A DNA stretch of 64,000 nucleotides from Roseobacter weihaiensis (GTDB taxonomy: Bacteria; Pseudomonadota; Alphaproteobacteria; Rhodobacterales; Rhodobacteraceae): NCBI RefSeq assembly GCF_020622345.1, contig NZ_JACNMO010000005.1, positions 124,001-188,000 on the forward strand. Reading direction: 5' to 3'. Each line of letters starts with the position of its first letter. Position 1 is the first letter of the stretch. Below are positions 16,016-24,870 of this stretch, piece by piece. Both the position numbers and the translations under genes were made by a program. The notes beneath the pieces are model-generated. The model did not search any database. It was given only the letters and a program-made list of their open reading frames with translations, and had not been told where the DNA came from.

Positions 16016-16900
16016 ATGGAGTGGAAACGATCAGCTTTTGACTGGAACCAAGCGCGGGCGTTTCTCGTTACCGCTGAAGAGGGGTCGCTGTCTGCCGCAG
16101 CGCGCGCTCTTGGGCTGACGCAACCAACGCTGAGCCGACAGGTCGCGGGCCTCGAAGAGGCTCTTGGTGTGACCCTCTTTGAACGGACATCGCGCGCACT
16201 TTTGCTGACACAGTCAGGCGTAAAGTTGCTTGCAGATTTTCGGACGATGGGCGATGCGGCAAACAATATATCCCTTGCAGCAACAGGCCAATCCCAAGCC
16301 GTGACCGGGCATGTGTTGATTTCGGCCACAGACCTGATGGCAAGGTATTTGCTGCCGCCAGTCCTCAAGAAGTTGCGCAGAACGGCGCCGGATCTTCAGA
16401 TCGAGATCATCGCGTCAAATGAGTTGAGCGATCTACGGCGGCGTGAGGCGGACATCGCAGTCCGTCATAGTCGACCTAATGACGCGGCTTTGTTTGCAAA
16501 ACGGCTCCACGACAAGAAGGCACATCTTTTCGCTTCGAAAGAGTACCTTGACGAGGTTGGCCGTCCAGAGACGCTCGCTGATCTTGAAAAATTGACATTT
16601 GTTGGTTTTGACCAACCAGAACTTCGGCTTGGATTGATGGCGTCACGTGGCGTGAAGCTAACCACCGCGAATTTTAATTTTTCGACGTCGAGTGCCACCC
16701 TAGCACTTGAACTTGTCCGGCAGGGCTTTGGCATTGGCCTTCTCCCAACCGAAATAAGCGAGCATTGTCCAGAACTCGAAAACCCTTATTCAGAGTTTGA
16801 GCCAATCAGTATTGAGACATGGCTAGTGGCCCACCGCGAGCTTAAGACAAATCTACGCATTCGCGTGGTTTTTGATCTTTTGGCAGAGGGTATTGGTTAA
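16016..16900 (+). CDS. LysR-family transcriptional regulator
   Basis: 294 residues from ATG at 16016, the length usual for the family; the open frame reaches back to 15884 without a better start. An N-terminal winged helix-turn-helix (about 8-66: FLVTAEEGSLSAAARALGLTQPTLSRQVAGLEEALG, FERTSRALLLTQSG) is followed by a periplasmic-binding-like effector domain (about 95-290) of the AmpR/GcvA-like type. Divergent from the methyltransferase-DUF2306-DUF6326-MFS-methyltransferase operon, it is the natural candidate for its control. Effector unknown. Confidence 0.92.
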   Translation: MEWKRSAFDWNQARAFLVTAEEGSLSAAARALGLTQPTLSRQVAGLEEALGVTLFERTSRALLLTQSGVKLLADFRTMGDAANNISLAATGQSQAVTGHVLISATDLMARYLLPPVLKKLRRTAPDLQIEIIASNELSDLRRREADIAVRHSRPNDAALFAKRLHDKKAHLFASKEYLDEVGRPETLADLEKLTFVGFDQPELRLGLMASRGVKLTTANFNFSTSSATLALELVRQGFGIGLLPTEISEHCPELENPYSEFEPISIETWLVAHRELKTNLRIRVVFDLLAEGIG

Positions 16901-17481
16901 GAACATCGAAGCTCCGTTGCCGGGTTGTGGCTGGAAGGCCAAAGCCGCCGCTATTCCAAACACCTCCCGGAATGGGCTATCGGATGGGAGGTCCCAGCAC
17001 AGACGAAACGTCAATTACGGGCATAGGAGCAAGCAAAGCGAATTGCCGTTTTGTCCCGCTGTCTGAGAATGCGACCTTTGATCCATGCTGCACACTACAT
17101 GAATGGCTGGTTTTCGCGCTGCGCGGTAGCAACGAATTTGACATTGACGCAGCATCTTCTGCGCTGCGAGCGCAGGCAGCGCAAAATGAACAGGTCTGGT
17201 ATGGGCTCTCTGCCGCCATTAGATAGGTCGCAGCATTTTGCCCGTTTGGAGCCCTCGCCCCCGGCAAGGACGGCCCGTTGCTGCTATTCGACAGCCGATC
17301 AGGATGTCTCAGTGCGCTCGCCGAACCAGCCATTCGCTGCGACTGCAAGATCTCAACGCAAGCGAACTGGAAGTATGCGGGACAAAGCGAGCTTTCGCTG
17401 CGACTGCGCCAATGGCGGCTTAGGTGATTTGGTAAAAGGTGGTAGGGTCGTAAATCACAATTTGCAAAAAAGTTGGTTGTC
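16901..17481. other. Gene-poor stretch with degenerate sequence
   Basis: About 580 bases with no supported gene. Short frames on both strands have unnatural composition. Phrases such as TTTGACATTGACGCAGCA near 17138 look like decayed repeat sequence of a kind I associate with Roseobacter intergenic relics (memory only). Confidence 0.4.
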
Positions 17482-18315
17482 ATGAACAACGATAATAAGA
17501 TTTCCACCCACTATCACCACGGAAACCTACTAACCGCGATTGAGTCAGGCCTCAAAAAACAGGGTATTAAACCTGAAAACGCCAGTGTTGAGGATCTTGG
17601 TCCAGTAGACGAATTTCACATCGGTGGGCGGGCAGCGAGCATTCATTTCCTGGACCAGCTTAGGATATCGCCGTCCCAAACCATACTCGATATCGGCTGC
17701 GGTTTGGGAGGTTCAGCGCGTTTCACCGCGAAGACCTACGGGGCGAAGATCACTGGGATTGATCTGACACCTGAATACGTTGATGTCGGGCAGCGGCTTT
17801 GCGAATGGGTCGGCTTGTCGGATCGCATAACACTCCGGCGAGGAAGTGCACTTTCGCTTCCTTTTGAGGATGCAAGTTTTGACGGTGCATTCATGATGCA
17901 TGTTGGTATGAACATCGAAGACAAGCAGGTTCTGATGTCTGAGGTGTCCCGTGTTCTAAAATCTGGCGCAAAGTTTGGTATCTACGATATTATGAAGGGT
18001 AATGACGAAGAGCTAATCTACCCTGTTCCTTGGGCAACAACACATGAAACAAGCTGGGTTGCAGCGCCCAAAGACTATCGAATGGCACTCGAAGCCAACG
18101 GGTTCGTCGTCGATGAGGAAAACAATCGTCACGACTTTGCAATGGATTTCTTCAAGAAAATGAAAGCGGCAAGCGCAGCCGCTGGAGGACCACCCCCTTT
18201 GGGTTTACATGTACTCATGCAGCAGACCACCGCAGAAAAAATCCCAAATATGGTAGCAAATTTGGCTGCAGGGCGCATTTCACCGATCGAAATGATCGCG
18301 ATAAAAGACGCCTAG
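17482..18315 (+). CDS. SAM-dependent methyltransferase, sarcosine/dimethylglycine or gamma-tocopherol MT-like
   Basis: 277 residues from ATG at 17482 (a TTG three codons earlier is possible). It has an N-terminal cap (HYHHGNLLTAIESGLKKQG) with LGPVDEFHIGG, then a canonical SAM fold: ILDIGCGLGGSARF motif I, ITGIDLTPEYVDVG motif II, LSLPFEDASFDGAFMMHVGMNI and RVLKSGAKFGIYDIM. The cap and the HIGGR motif resemble osmolyte or lipid N/C-methyltransferases of the glycine/sarcosine and cyclopropane-synthase-like branches. Substrate unknown. It stands alone on the plus strand after LysR, with a weak ribosome binding site, and is the third methyltransferase in the island within 6.3 kb. Confidence 0.82.
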   Translation: MNNDNKISTHYHHGNLLTAIESGLKKQGIKPENASVEDLGPVDEFHIGGRAASIHFLDQLRISPSQTILDIGCGLGGSARFTAKTYGAKITGIDLTPEYVDVGQRLCEWVGLSDRITLRRGSALSLPFEDASFDGAFMMHVGMNIEDKQVLMSEVSRVLKSGAKFGIYDIMKGNDEELIYPVPWATTHETSWVAAPKDYRMALEANGFVVDEENNRHDFAMDFFKKMKAASAAAGGPPPLGLHVLMQQTTAEKIPNMVANLAAGRISPIEMIAIKDA

Positions 18316-18513
18316 AACTTTGGGCTCTAGCGTTGTGATGAAACCGGTGGGATCGACATTGAAGGCTAGAATAACGGACATACGTCCAGCACGCAGCATC
18401 GGTCAATGTGGGCTCACAGCCGACCTCGGATGCATCGCAGCATCATGTGATATGATGTCTTGTCAACGTCGGGTTGTCGATGTGGGAGGGCGCGGTGGAT
18501 CGGAGGATCCGTT

Positions 18514-19146
18514 ATGGAAGCATCAAACTTACCCGCCATCCGCGCGCTGCGCCCGGCCTGGAACAAAGGCCGGATCGTCGGCCAGAAACGGCCGCTCAAG
18601 CCAAAACACGTTTGGGCGATCAGAGTGCGACTGGAGCTAGCCGAAAACCATCGTGATCTGGCCCTCTTCAATCTTGCGATCGACAGCAAGCTACGCGGCT
18701 GCGACCTGGTGAAGATGAAGGTGGTCGATATCATGGCGTCAGGCCAAATCAAGGAACGCGCGTCGGTTTTGCAGAGCAAGACGCAGAAACCTGTGCGTTT
18801 CGAAATTTCTGAAGGCACTCGAGCATCGTTGGCACGGTGGATGCGAGAGCCGCTCATGATCGGATCAGAATATCTCTCGCCCGGGCGTTTTCATGAACGG
18901 CTGCACATCGGGACCCGCCAGTACGCGCGGATTGTGCGAGAATGGGTGATATCCATTGGCCTAGAAGCCAGTGCCTACGGCACCCATTCGATGCGGCGCA
19001 CGAAGGTGACGCAAATTTGCAAGAAGACCGGCAAACTCAGGGCAGTCCAGCTTCTATTGGGTCACACCAAGATGGTCAGCACTGTCAGGTATCTCGGCGT
19101 CGAGCTTGAAGACGCGTTGGCGATCGCCGAAGCTATCGAAATCTGA
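18514..19146 (+). CDS. Short tyrosine recombinase
   Basis: 210 residues from ATG at 18514, chosen because GGAGG lies 8 bases upstream. Only a catalytic-domain-sized protein: Arg in SKLRGCDLVKM, THSMRRT (His and Arg motif), LLGHTKMVSTVRYLG with His and the probable nucleophile Tyr. No arm-binding domain. Similar short recombinases are common on alphaproteobacterial plasmids and islands. A role in a nested element around the Gabija genes or in dimer resolution is possible. Complete by motifs, so not obviously a remnant. Confidence 0.85.
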   Translation: MEASNLPAIRALRPAWNKGRIVGQKRPLKPKHVWAIRVRLELAENHRDLALFNLAIDSKLRGCDLVKMKVVDIMASGQIKERASVLQSKTQKPVRFEISEGTRASLARWMREPLMIGSEYLSPGRFHERLHIGTRQYARIVREWVISIGLEASAYGTHSMRRTKVTQICKKTGKLRAVQLLLGHTKMVSTVRYLGVELEDALAIAEAIEI

Positions 19147-19150
19147 AGGC

Positions 19151-19176
19151 ATGGGCCGTCTTCACGGACGGCCCAT
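19151..19176 (+). terminator. Strong hairpin between convergent genes
   Basis: A perfect 10-bp inverted repeat ATGGGCCGTC / GACGGCCCAT with a 6-base loop, a few bases after the recombinase stop. No T run follows, so it may act as a weak or factor-assisted terminator for the recombinase and, from the other side, for gajB. Confidence 0.5.
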
Positions 19177-19277
19177 AGACGACCTCCACCGACCATCCGG
19201 ATGCCGCGCCGCAGCTTAGCCAGACCAGCGATTGGTGCAACGCGCAGCATTTTCAAGAAGCCTACTTCTCTGACGTG

Positions 19278-20684
19278 CTATGTGGCTGGCAAATACTGAG
19301 ATGCTGAGCATACAACTACTCTCTTCGCCCCTCTGGTGAGCGCAACATACAAGTTTTTGGCATTCATTTCATGTGTATCGACAATCACGACCTGATCGGC
19401 CTCTAGGCCTTTTACCAAAAGCGTGCTGCCGACGGATTTTTTTCCGAGAGCACGGCTATGAAAGCGCCGTTCCTCTCGTGCCTTGAGCACCATGTCCGCA
19501 AAGTCGCTTGCGCTTGCAGATGCGTGCAGTGCTTTCAGAAGGTTTCTAAACACTTCTCCTCTAAAGGCTGACACACCGGACTGATTGCTCAGAGCTGACA
19601 AAAGAGCCGCCGCCTTTTGAGGGGTCTTTTCCGCGTCGAAACTCAGCGCCGCCATTTCTTGAGCTGTGGCTGGCTTCCGGTTTGTACCTGCCTTGAGTGA
19701 CACAATTCTCGCCATCATTTCGGTCGCGCTTATTCCGCGAAGAACGCTTGCGGCTTCATTAAGCAATTCAGCGGTGGCGTTGGGAGAGGCAAAATCGAAA
19801 CGTCGAGCAAAAGAAACTAGGTCCGTAAGGTCCGCGTTCTCTACGACTGACGCACCGTTTGTAAACTGAGCAATTTGTTGTTGCCTCTGACGGTTGCGGC
19901 TGCTGCAAATAATCAGCGAGCTCTCGATGTCCTTTGACATACCATGAGTTGCCGCAAGAATTTTTTCAAAATCTTGGTCGCCTGCAATAGGTACCCATTC
20001 CAATTCTGATGGAGCCGTAGTGAGGTCAATTTGGCCACCGCTCAAAAGTGTTGGTCGCAAGTCCAGCAGCCATTGGCCCAACGATCCAGCCCCGGCAAGG
20101 TTCCAGCGCCACGGTGTGGATAGCTCACTTACCAACGGAAAATCCTGAAGCACTTCAGCGTTCCAGTCTACCTGTGTGTCCCCAAAATCGAATATTCCTT
20201 GAAGGACATCGCCGAAAATGCAAGTCGGCAGCACTCTCGCAAGTTCACATATTATTCGGTGCTGGGCGCTCAGGCAGTCTTGGTATTCATCGACTAGTAG
20301 CCGAGAGTAGTTTGCTGCAAGAAGGTTGTCGATATGGCGTCCTTGCAGCAGACAGAGCGCAGCCCGCTTTATAGCTGGATAGTCAGTTCCTAGGCTGGAC
20401 AGCTCCAAAATGGATGGGTCTGCGGCGCTTCTCAATGGAAACATGCCGACCAGTCTCATAGCCCACCCGTCAATGGTTGCGAGACGATAGCTAGATCGAG
20501 GAACTGCACCCTTGTCCAGCCTCTGCCGAAGCGCCGCAACCGCCGCATTCGTATGAGTCAAAACGAGGATTGGTTTCTCAGTTGTACAGCGCTTTAAACT
20601 TTCCGCAATTAGGTGGGTTTTTCCGCATCCAGCGGGAGCCTGTATGCATCCTCTTGATATCTGGAGAGGATCAGGTTCGGTCAT
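19278..20684 (-). CDS. gajB: Gabija protein GajB, UvrD/Rep-like helicase
   Basis: 468 residues of superfamily 1A helicase. Walker A is APAGCGKT (16-23), followed by LTHTNAAVAALRQRL (motif Ia), LLVDEYQD (Walker B, 129-136), a GDVLQGIFDF motif III, a TLLVKGLEADQVVIVD motif V and NLYVALTRGAKRVVV motif VI near the C terminus. GajB of the Gabija anti-phage system is about 490 residues and works with GajA, sensing nucleotide depletion and nucleic-acid ends. The start overlaps the gajA 3' end by 14 bases, so the pair is one operon. All helicase motifs are intact. Confidence 0.9.
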   Translation of the reverse strand: MTEPDPLQISRGCIQAPAGCGKTHLIAESLKRCTTEKPILVLTHTNAAVAALRQRLDKGAVPRSSYRLATIDGWAMRLVGMFPLRSAADPSILELSSLGTDYPAIKRAALCLLQGRHIDNLLAANYSRLLVDEYQDCLSAQHRIICELARVLPTCIFGDVLQGIFDFGDTQVDWNAEVLQDFPLVSELSTPWRWNLAGAGSLGQWLLDLRPTLLSGGQIDLTTAPSELEWVPIAGDQDFEKILAATHGMSKDIESSLIICSSRNRQRQQQIAQFTNGASVVENADLTDLVSFARRFDFASPNATAELLNEAASVLRGISATEMMARIVSLKAGTNRKPATAQEMAALSFDAEKTPQKAAALLSALSNQSGVSAFRGEVFRNLLKALHASASASDFADMVLKAREERRFHSRALGKKSVGSTLLVKGLEADQVVIVDTHEMNAKNLYVALTRGAKRVVVCSASQYLPAT

Positions 20685-22401
20685 TGTGCCCCCAAGCCCA
20701 ATTCATCAACGCTGTAGTGATGCCCGTCAGGTCGGCATGTAGCGAGGAATAACTGGGAGCTAAAATATTCTTTGCCACATGTTCATATGGCGCAATCCGC
20801 TTGAACCAACCGTCTGCACTACGCGCTGCCTGGCCCAGTATGGCGGCGGTTGCGGGCTGAAGCGTATTTGTTTCCGCCCAATTCTTTGCTTGAGCCAGAT
20901 TGAATTGGTTTCTTGATGCCGTACAAATCTGCGCGTCGACCTTATTACCGTTTGGTAACGAAACGGCGTAGTCCAACAACGCCGCAATGACCGGCCCGGT
21001 GGCACACCGGAAAATCGCATCTTCGAGAGCACATTGGTTTGGCCACTTGAATACCGTGCCTCCTCCAGTAATAAAAGCCTCTTCATCAGCGGCCTCTAGA
21101 GGCACGTCACTATCCATGAAAATTGATACATTGTACCCGAGGCGGAGGAGTTCATTCGCGGGAGAAAGCACCTTCTTGGCTCCACCTCCGTCAACTAGTA
21201 CGGTTCCAAGCGCTTCCATTGAAACATTTCCAAGGCCGCAACTATGCTGATCAAAGCCTCTTATGAAGCCTATCTCGGATTTGCCTTCGCAAACGATTAC
21301 TCGCTTAGCTAGAAATGCCTCTGGGTTACTTCTCAGCAATCCCTGAGCACTCTCAGAAGCGGAATGGGCCCGGTGTTTTCCGGTGGTTTTGTCAACACGC
21401 AGCAACGTCAACTGGGTGTGGTTTAGCTCTCTCAGAACAACTGGCGAATGGGTCGTTGCGTAAACCTGTTGGGAAGCCGACGTGTCCTTCGCACCCAGCG
21501 TGTTGAGCAGGCTTCGTATCCGATGCGGTTCCAGACCCGTTTCCAACTCATCAACCAAGGCGATGCTAGCGGATGTTGCGACTTTTCTTGCCAAGCCTGC
21601 CACCAGCAGGCGTTTTGATCCAGTACCCAAAGATGAAAGCGGTATGTTGTTCGCGTCATGCAGCGCAATCGCTCCCGTGCCAAATTTCACTGAGTTCGCA
21701 TCGAGTAGCGCGTGTACCGCCCCAGCCGTCGGTACGCCCAACTCATCGGCAGACTTCTTCACCACATCGAGGCTGTCCGTCAGTTCCTTGTTTGCTGTAC
21801 TGCCAAAGTCTGCTCGGGCTTTTCGAGCGGCATCAGACAAGCCCTCCGTTAGTGCTAGCTTTTCATCCGTCAGCCTTTCAAACAGCGCACCACGTCGCCA
21901 TGAGAGGTGCCAGTCGGGGTGATCTCCCAGTCGCAAAGGCGAGGAGGTTTGGCGATCCTCCCACCGCAGATTTCGCTCTATACCCTTAGCCTTCGCCCGC
22001 TTCGACAAAAGTGACCATTGTGGTTCTAGGTCTTTTTCAACTTTCAGTCGGAGCACCAAAGTTGTTTCTAATCCGTGGCCAGGTTCATCTTCAAATTTTC
22101 CCGTAGCGGGGTTGTAGCCGCAAAAATAGTCACCATAGGCATCTATTGAGAGAAGTGACGGTTCAAGCGCACCAAGTGCGACCAAAATCCTTATTGATTC
22201 GCTGGTGTCGGTCTTATGAAAATCGTAATCGGAAAACTGCGCTGAACGTCGCGCACCAAGACAGTAGTCAATTGCGTCCAACACAGTGGTCTTGCCGCTG
22301 TCACCGCCCCCAATCAGACAATTCATGCCGTGGTTGGGCTTCCACGATAGCTCTTTTATCGATCTGAAGTTTTGAATGTTTAGATAGACAATTTTGGGCA
22401 A
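20671..22401 (-). CDS. gajA: Gabija protein GajA, OLD-family ATPase/TOPRIM endonuclease
   Basis: 576 residues, matching GajA (about 578). ABC-type ATPase halves: Walker A GGGDSGKTT (31-39), a signature-like SLGTGSKRLL (257-266), Walker B IALVDELETGLEP (280-292) and TTHSPVV (H-loop). A TOPRIM nuclease domain follows: VIVCEGKSE with Glu372 and IFMDSD with Asp430/Asp432, both metal-binding sets present. In Gabija, GajA forms a tetramer that nicks DNA once inhibition by NTPs is relieved. First gene of the pair, immediately inside the right end of the tRNA-Phe element. Class 2 OLD plus UvrD is diagnostic of Gabija. Confidence 0.92.
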   Translation of the reverse strand: MPKIVYLNIQNFRSIKELSWKPNHGMNCLIGGGDSGKTTVLDAIDYCLGARRSAQFSDYDFHKTDTSESIRILVALGALEPSLLSIDAYGDYFCGYNPATGKFEDEPGHGLETTLVLRLKVEKDLEPQWSLLSKRAKAKGIERNLRWEDRQTSSPLRLGDHPDWHLSWRRGALFERLTDEKLALTEGLSDAARKARADFGSTANKELTDSLDVVKKSADELGVPTAGAVHALLDANSVKFGTGAIALHDANNIPLSSLGTGSKRLLVAGLARKVATSASIALVDELETGLEPHRIRSLLNTLGAKDTSASQQVYATTHSPVVLRELNHTQLTLLRVDKTTGKHRAHSASESAQGLLRSNPEAFLAKRVIVCEGKSEIGFIRGFDQHSCGLGNVSMEALGTVLVDGGGAKKVLSPANELLRLGYNVSIFMDSDVPLEAADEEAFITGGGTVFKWPNQCALEDAIFRCATGPVIAALLDYAVSLPNGNKVDAQICTASRNQFNLAQAKNWAETNTLQPATAAILGQAARSADGWFKRIAPYEHVAKNILAPSYSSLHADLTGITTALMNWAWGHNDRT

Positions 22402-22747
22402 GATGCTGAGTTCCCCGAATTATAGTTTTCACAACCTAGCGGAGAAACCGAAGAAGTATAACACCCCACGTGAATTCATGCGCTTACTGGTTGTGCCAAG
22501 CGATTGAACGTCCGCTCTGTTCTATCCGGCGCTTAAATAGCTGGTGTGCAGCGAACGGCAGCTCTCCGCCCTGACAGCCTATCATAGTGACCATGAGCCG
22601 ATCACTATCGTAAGTCCCGACCAAAGCACTTATGGCTCAACCGTTAGGTCGAAGAACGTCAAACAGACTTCGCCTGGGGGATGCTTTGGGGGACACACCT
22701 TCTCGAAATGTCTTCAAGATACTGTAATATAAGTATTTTTACCAAAT
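22402..22747. other. Right end of the island, upstream of gajA
   Basis: No gene seen in about 350 bases. It must hold the gajA promoter (not assignable) and contains the right arm-type repeats of the integrase at 22675-22696. Confidence 0.5.
22675..22696 (+). promoter_or_regulatory. Right integrase arm-type repeats
   Basis: TGGGGGATGCTT followed by TGGGGGACAC: two TGGGGGAYR copies at 12-base spacing, the same unit, spacing and orientation as at 6291-6312, 51 bases inside the right attachment site. Confidence 0.6.
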
Positions 22748-22766
22748 AAATGGTGCCCGGGGGCGG
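22748..22766 (+). repeat. Right attachment site in tRNA-Phe
   Basis: AAATGGTGCCCGGGGGCGG, identical to the left site, made of the last 16 bases of the tRNA-Phe gene and three bases beyond it. Insertion here leaves the tRNA intact. Confidence 0.88.
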
Positions 22767-22825
22767 AATCGAACCACCGACACGAGGATTTTCAATCCAC
22801 TGCTCTACCCCTGAGCTACCCGGGC
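22751..22825 (-). tRNA. tRNA-Phe (GAA anticodon)
   Basis: 75 bases with encoded CCA. Acceptor stem GCCCGGG / CCCGGGC, D arm GCTC / GAGC, T arm with TTCGATT loop. The anticodon loop TTGAAAA gives GAA, so phenylalanine. The anticodon stem (GTGGA / TCCTC) holds one T-T mismatch. It serves as integration site for the element to its left and is followed by yacG in the same orientation upstream. Confidence 0.93.
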
Positions 22826-23086
22826 ACGGGTTGTCAATTACATGACTGGGTGAGCGGGTTCTAGGAGGTTGCGGCAAGGCTGTCCAGTCCATTTTTTCGG
22901 GCCAAAACAAATACGCCCCAGTGATCGAACCGCAGATACTACGACCCGACCTGACAGCCGGGGCAGTTCGATCAACACCCGCAATTTCTCCGCTGATTAT
23001 CAACTGAAGCCAACTTCTGGCACACAGGTTCCGGCTTGGAAGCCAGTACCTCTTTTGGCCTTTCGCAGAGTGGCAATTAATTGATA

Positions 23087-23284
23087 TTAATGAGGTTTTT
23101 CTTTGCGAGCGGCGCGGCGCGCTGTGTCCAGCGCCTCATCGAGATCGGCAAGATCATCGGGCTCGTCGGAGGGCACCGCATAAGACCCGTTCAGCCACCG
23201 TGCAAGATCCAGGTCAGCACATCGCTTCGAACAAAACGGACGCGCCGCCTTGGATGTCGGTTTACCGCACATCGGGCAAGTCAT
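23087..23284 (-). CDS. yacG: YacG, zinc-binding DNA gyrase inhibitor
   Basis: 65 residues with the four-cysteine zinc site CPMCGKP ... FCSKRCADLDLARWLNGSY, exact for YacG, followed by an acidic/basic tail. In E. coli YacG binds GyrB and inhibits gyrase. Its start overlaps the stop of the RNase E/G-like gene by four bases (ATGA), so the pair is translated together. Start chosen because the CPMC motif begins at residue 3, as usual. Confidence 0.95.
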   Translation of the reverse strand: MTCPMCGKPTSKAARPFCSKRCADLDLARWLNGSYAVPSDEPDDLADLDEALDTARRAARKEKPH

Positions 23285-24303
23285 CCGATCACCTCGCCTA
23301 CGGGCATCCGCGCGCGTTTGCGTTGCAACTCGTAATGTCCCAGTGGTGTCCAGCCAACAAGCGCGGTTTCCACGTCATCGCGTTTAAAGGCCTGACGCAG
23401 CACCGTTTCAAAACTGCGCCTGTCTTTTTTGGGCATCGGCGCAAGATCAAGCACGATCTGCCCACCCAAGCCGCGCAACCGCAAGGCACGCGGCAGGGCC
23501 GCCGCCGCTGCAAGATTGGCCTTGATCCCTGATGCCAGCGACGTGTCGCGGCCTGTGTTGACGTCGACGGCGACAAGGGCTCGGGTAGGTTCAACGAACA
23601 AATAGCCCCCCCCATCGAGCGGGACGGCATCACCGAGGCCGTCGTCCAGAGCATCCAGCACACCATGCGTTTCAAATGAACCTGATTGCGTCACAACCTC
23701 TGCCGGGGCAACCCAATCGCGCCACGCCAGCAGATGCGGCCCGTCCCCCTGCGCCAGCACCTCCATTTCAGAGCCCCCGTCCGAGGTCACGGCCTCTGCC
23801 AGCAGTATCATTGCATCAATGTCCTGCGCGATATCCTCAGACGAGGCACCTTCGCAACTGGAGCGCAGGATCAGCCCGACCTCTGTATCCCCTGCCGTCT
23901 CATGGGCGATTTCCAGCAGGCGGTCTCTCTCGGTCTCTTCCCGGATAGACCGGCTGATGTTCAGACCCGGCGCGTCCGGCGTAACGATGGCAAACCGGCT
24001 CTTGAACAACAGTTTTTGTGTCACTGGGATCGCCTTGCCCGGCTCAGCATAGCCTGTGACCTGCACCAGGACGTTTTGGCCGGGTGCCATACCCTTCACC
24101 TGACGCAGAAACGCTGATCCGTCGGGGGTCTTGAGGAACATGCCGCCCTGACCCTTTATCGGCCGATCCGCGATCGCGCGATAAACAGTACCGGGGCTTG
24201 GCGCATCTGAAGCAATCAGGAGGTCCTGCAAGACCCCATCCTCGATCAAAGCCGCCGCTTCACGCCCTTCAAGATGGTCCAGCACAATCGTACGGCCCTT
24301 CAT
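23281..24303 (-). CDS. Short RNase E/G-family ribonuclease
   Basis: 340 residues, against about 490 for RNase G and more for RNase E. The catalytic core is recognisable: an [11 protein letters not shown] stretch carrying the first metal-binding Asp and [14 protein letters not shown] carrying the second, with a degenerate S1-like N terminus and the [17 protein letters not shown] sensor region. The CPxCxGxG zinc-link is missing; the zinc protein YacG is encoded directly after it. Alphaproteobacteria often have such a second, short family member between maf and yacG. Expected role is RNA processing, with details untested. Overlaps maf by four bases. Confidence 0.88.
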   Translation of the reverse strand: MKGRTIVLDHLEGREAAALIEDGVLQDLLIASDAPSPGTVYRAIADRPIKGQGGMFLKTPDGSAFLRQVKGMAPGQNVLVQVTGYAEPGKAIPVTQKLLFKSRFAIVTPDAPGLNISRSIREETERDRLLEIAHETAGDTEVGLILRSSCEGASSEDIAQDIDAMILLAEAVTSDGGSEMEVLAQGDGPHLLAWRDWVAPAEVVTQSGSFETHGVLDALDDGLGDAVPLDGGGYLFVEPTRALVAVDVNTGRDTSLASGIKANLAAAAALPRALRLRGLGGQIVLDLAPMPKKDRRSFETVLRQAFKRDDVETALVGWTPLGHYELQRKRARMPVGEVIG

Positions 24304-24866
24304 GGTGCCCCCTTATATCCTGCCGCTTGCAACAGCCCTGCCGTTTCCGCCAAGGGCAAGCCGACGATCCCCGTGTAAGATCCGCTGATCCAAGGGATCA
24401 ATGCGCCAGCCGGCCCCTGAATGCCGTAGCCCCCCGCCTTGCCCCGCCAGTCCTCGCTGGTGATATAAGTGTCGAGGTCTTCCTTCGACAGGCCCTTCAT
24501 CCGCACCAGACTGACAACGTCTTTCTGCCAGAGCTGCGCCCCCAGGCGAAGTGCAACGGATGTAATCACCCGGTGCCTGCGACCGGACATGGCAGTCAGG
24601 AAACCGCGCGCCTCAGCCGCATCCTCGGGCTTTCCGATAATGCGGCGACCTAAAGCCACGGTGGTATCCGCACATAAGACGATATCATCCGGGCCGGCTT
24701 CGACAGCCAGCGCCTTTTCACGGGCGATCCGGGCGCAATAGGGGCGTGGCAACTCACCCTTTAGCGGTGTTTCGTCGATATCCGGGGCACGGATATCATC
24801 CGGCACAACGCCAATCTGCGCCAGCAATTCCTTGCGGCGCTCCGAGCCAGACCCCAGAATAAACAA
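24300..24866 (-). CDS. maf: Maf-family nucleoside triphosphate pyrophosphatase
   Basis: 188 residues. Family hallmarks: [15 protein letters not shown] near the N terminus (substrate loop), [21 protein letters not shown], and [15 protein letters not shown] at about residue 135-150. Members hydrolyse dTTP/UTP or modified nucleotides to monophosphates. Part of the infA-maf-RNase-yacG operon, four bases after infA and overlapping the RNase start by four. Confidence 0.93.
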   Translation of the reverse strand: MFILGSGSERRKELLAQIGVVPDDIRAPDIDETPLKGELPRPYCARIAREKALAVEAGPDDIVLCADTTVALGRRIIGKPEDAAEARGFLTAMSGRRHRVITSVALRLGAQLWQKDVVSLVRMKGLSKEDLDTYITSEDWRGKAGGYGIQGPAGALIPWISGSYTGIVGLPLAETAGLLQAAGYKGAP

Positions 24867-24870
24867 GAGG

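Larger units (their letters stand above)
6154..22766. mobile_element. Integrated mobilizable element in tRNA-Phe (about 16.6 kb)
   Basis: It is bounded by a 19-bp direct repeat identical to the tRNA-Phe 3' end plus three bases. A P4-type tyrosine integrase lies just inside the left end and the intact tRNA-Phe at the right end. Inside are Ti-like traA/traC/traD with an oriT-like region, an AlpA-like regulator, a methyltransferase/efflux cassette, a second short recombinase and a Gabija defence pair. No type IV secretion or coupling-protein gene is present, so it would depend on a helper for conjugation. Confidence 0.85.

Noticed and set aside
19278-22401. Septu or PARIS as alternative assignment for the OLD/UvrD pair
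   Set aside because: The TOPRIM-bearing OLD ATPase followed by an overlapping UvrD-like helicase of matching lengths is the Gabija arrangement; no HNH nuclease or DUF4435 partner is seen.
6154-22766. Prophage
   Set aside because: No capsid, terminase, tail or lysis genes are present; the module content is plasmid-type mobilization.
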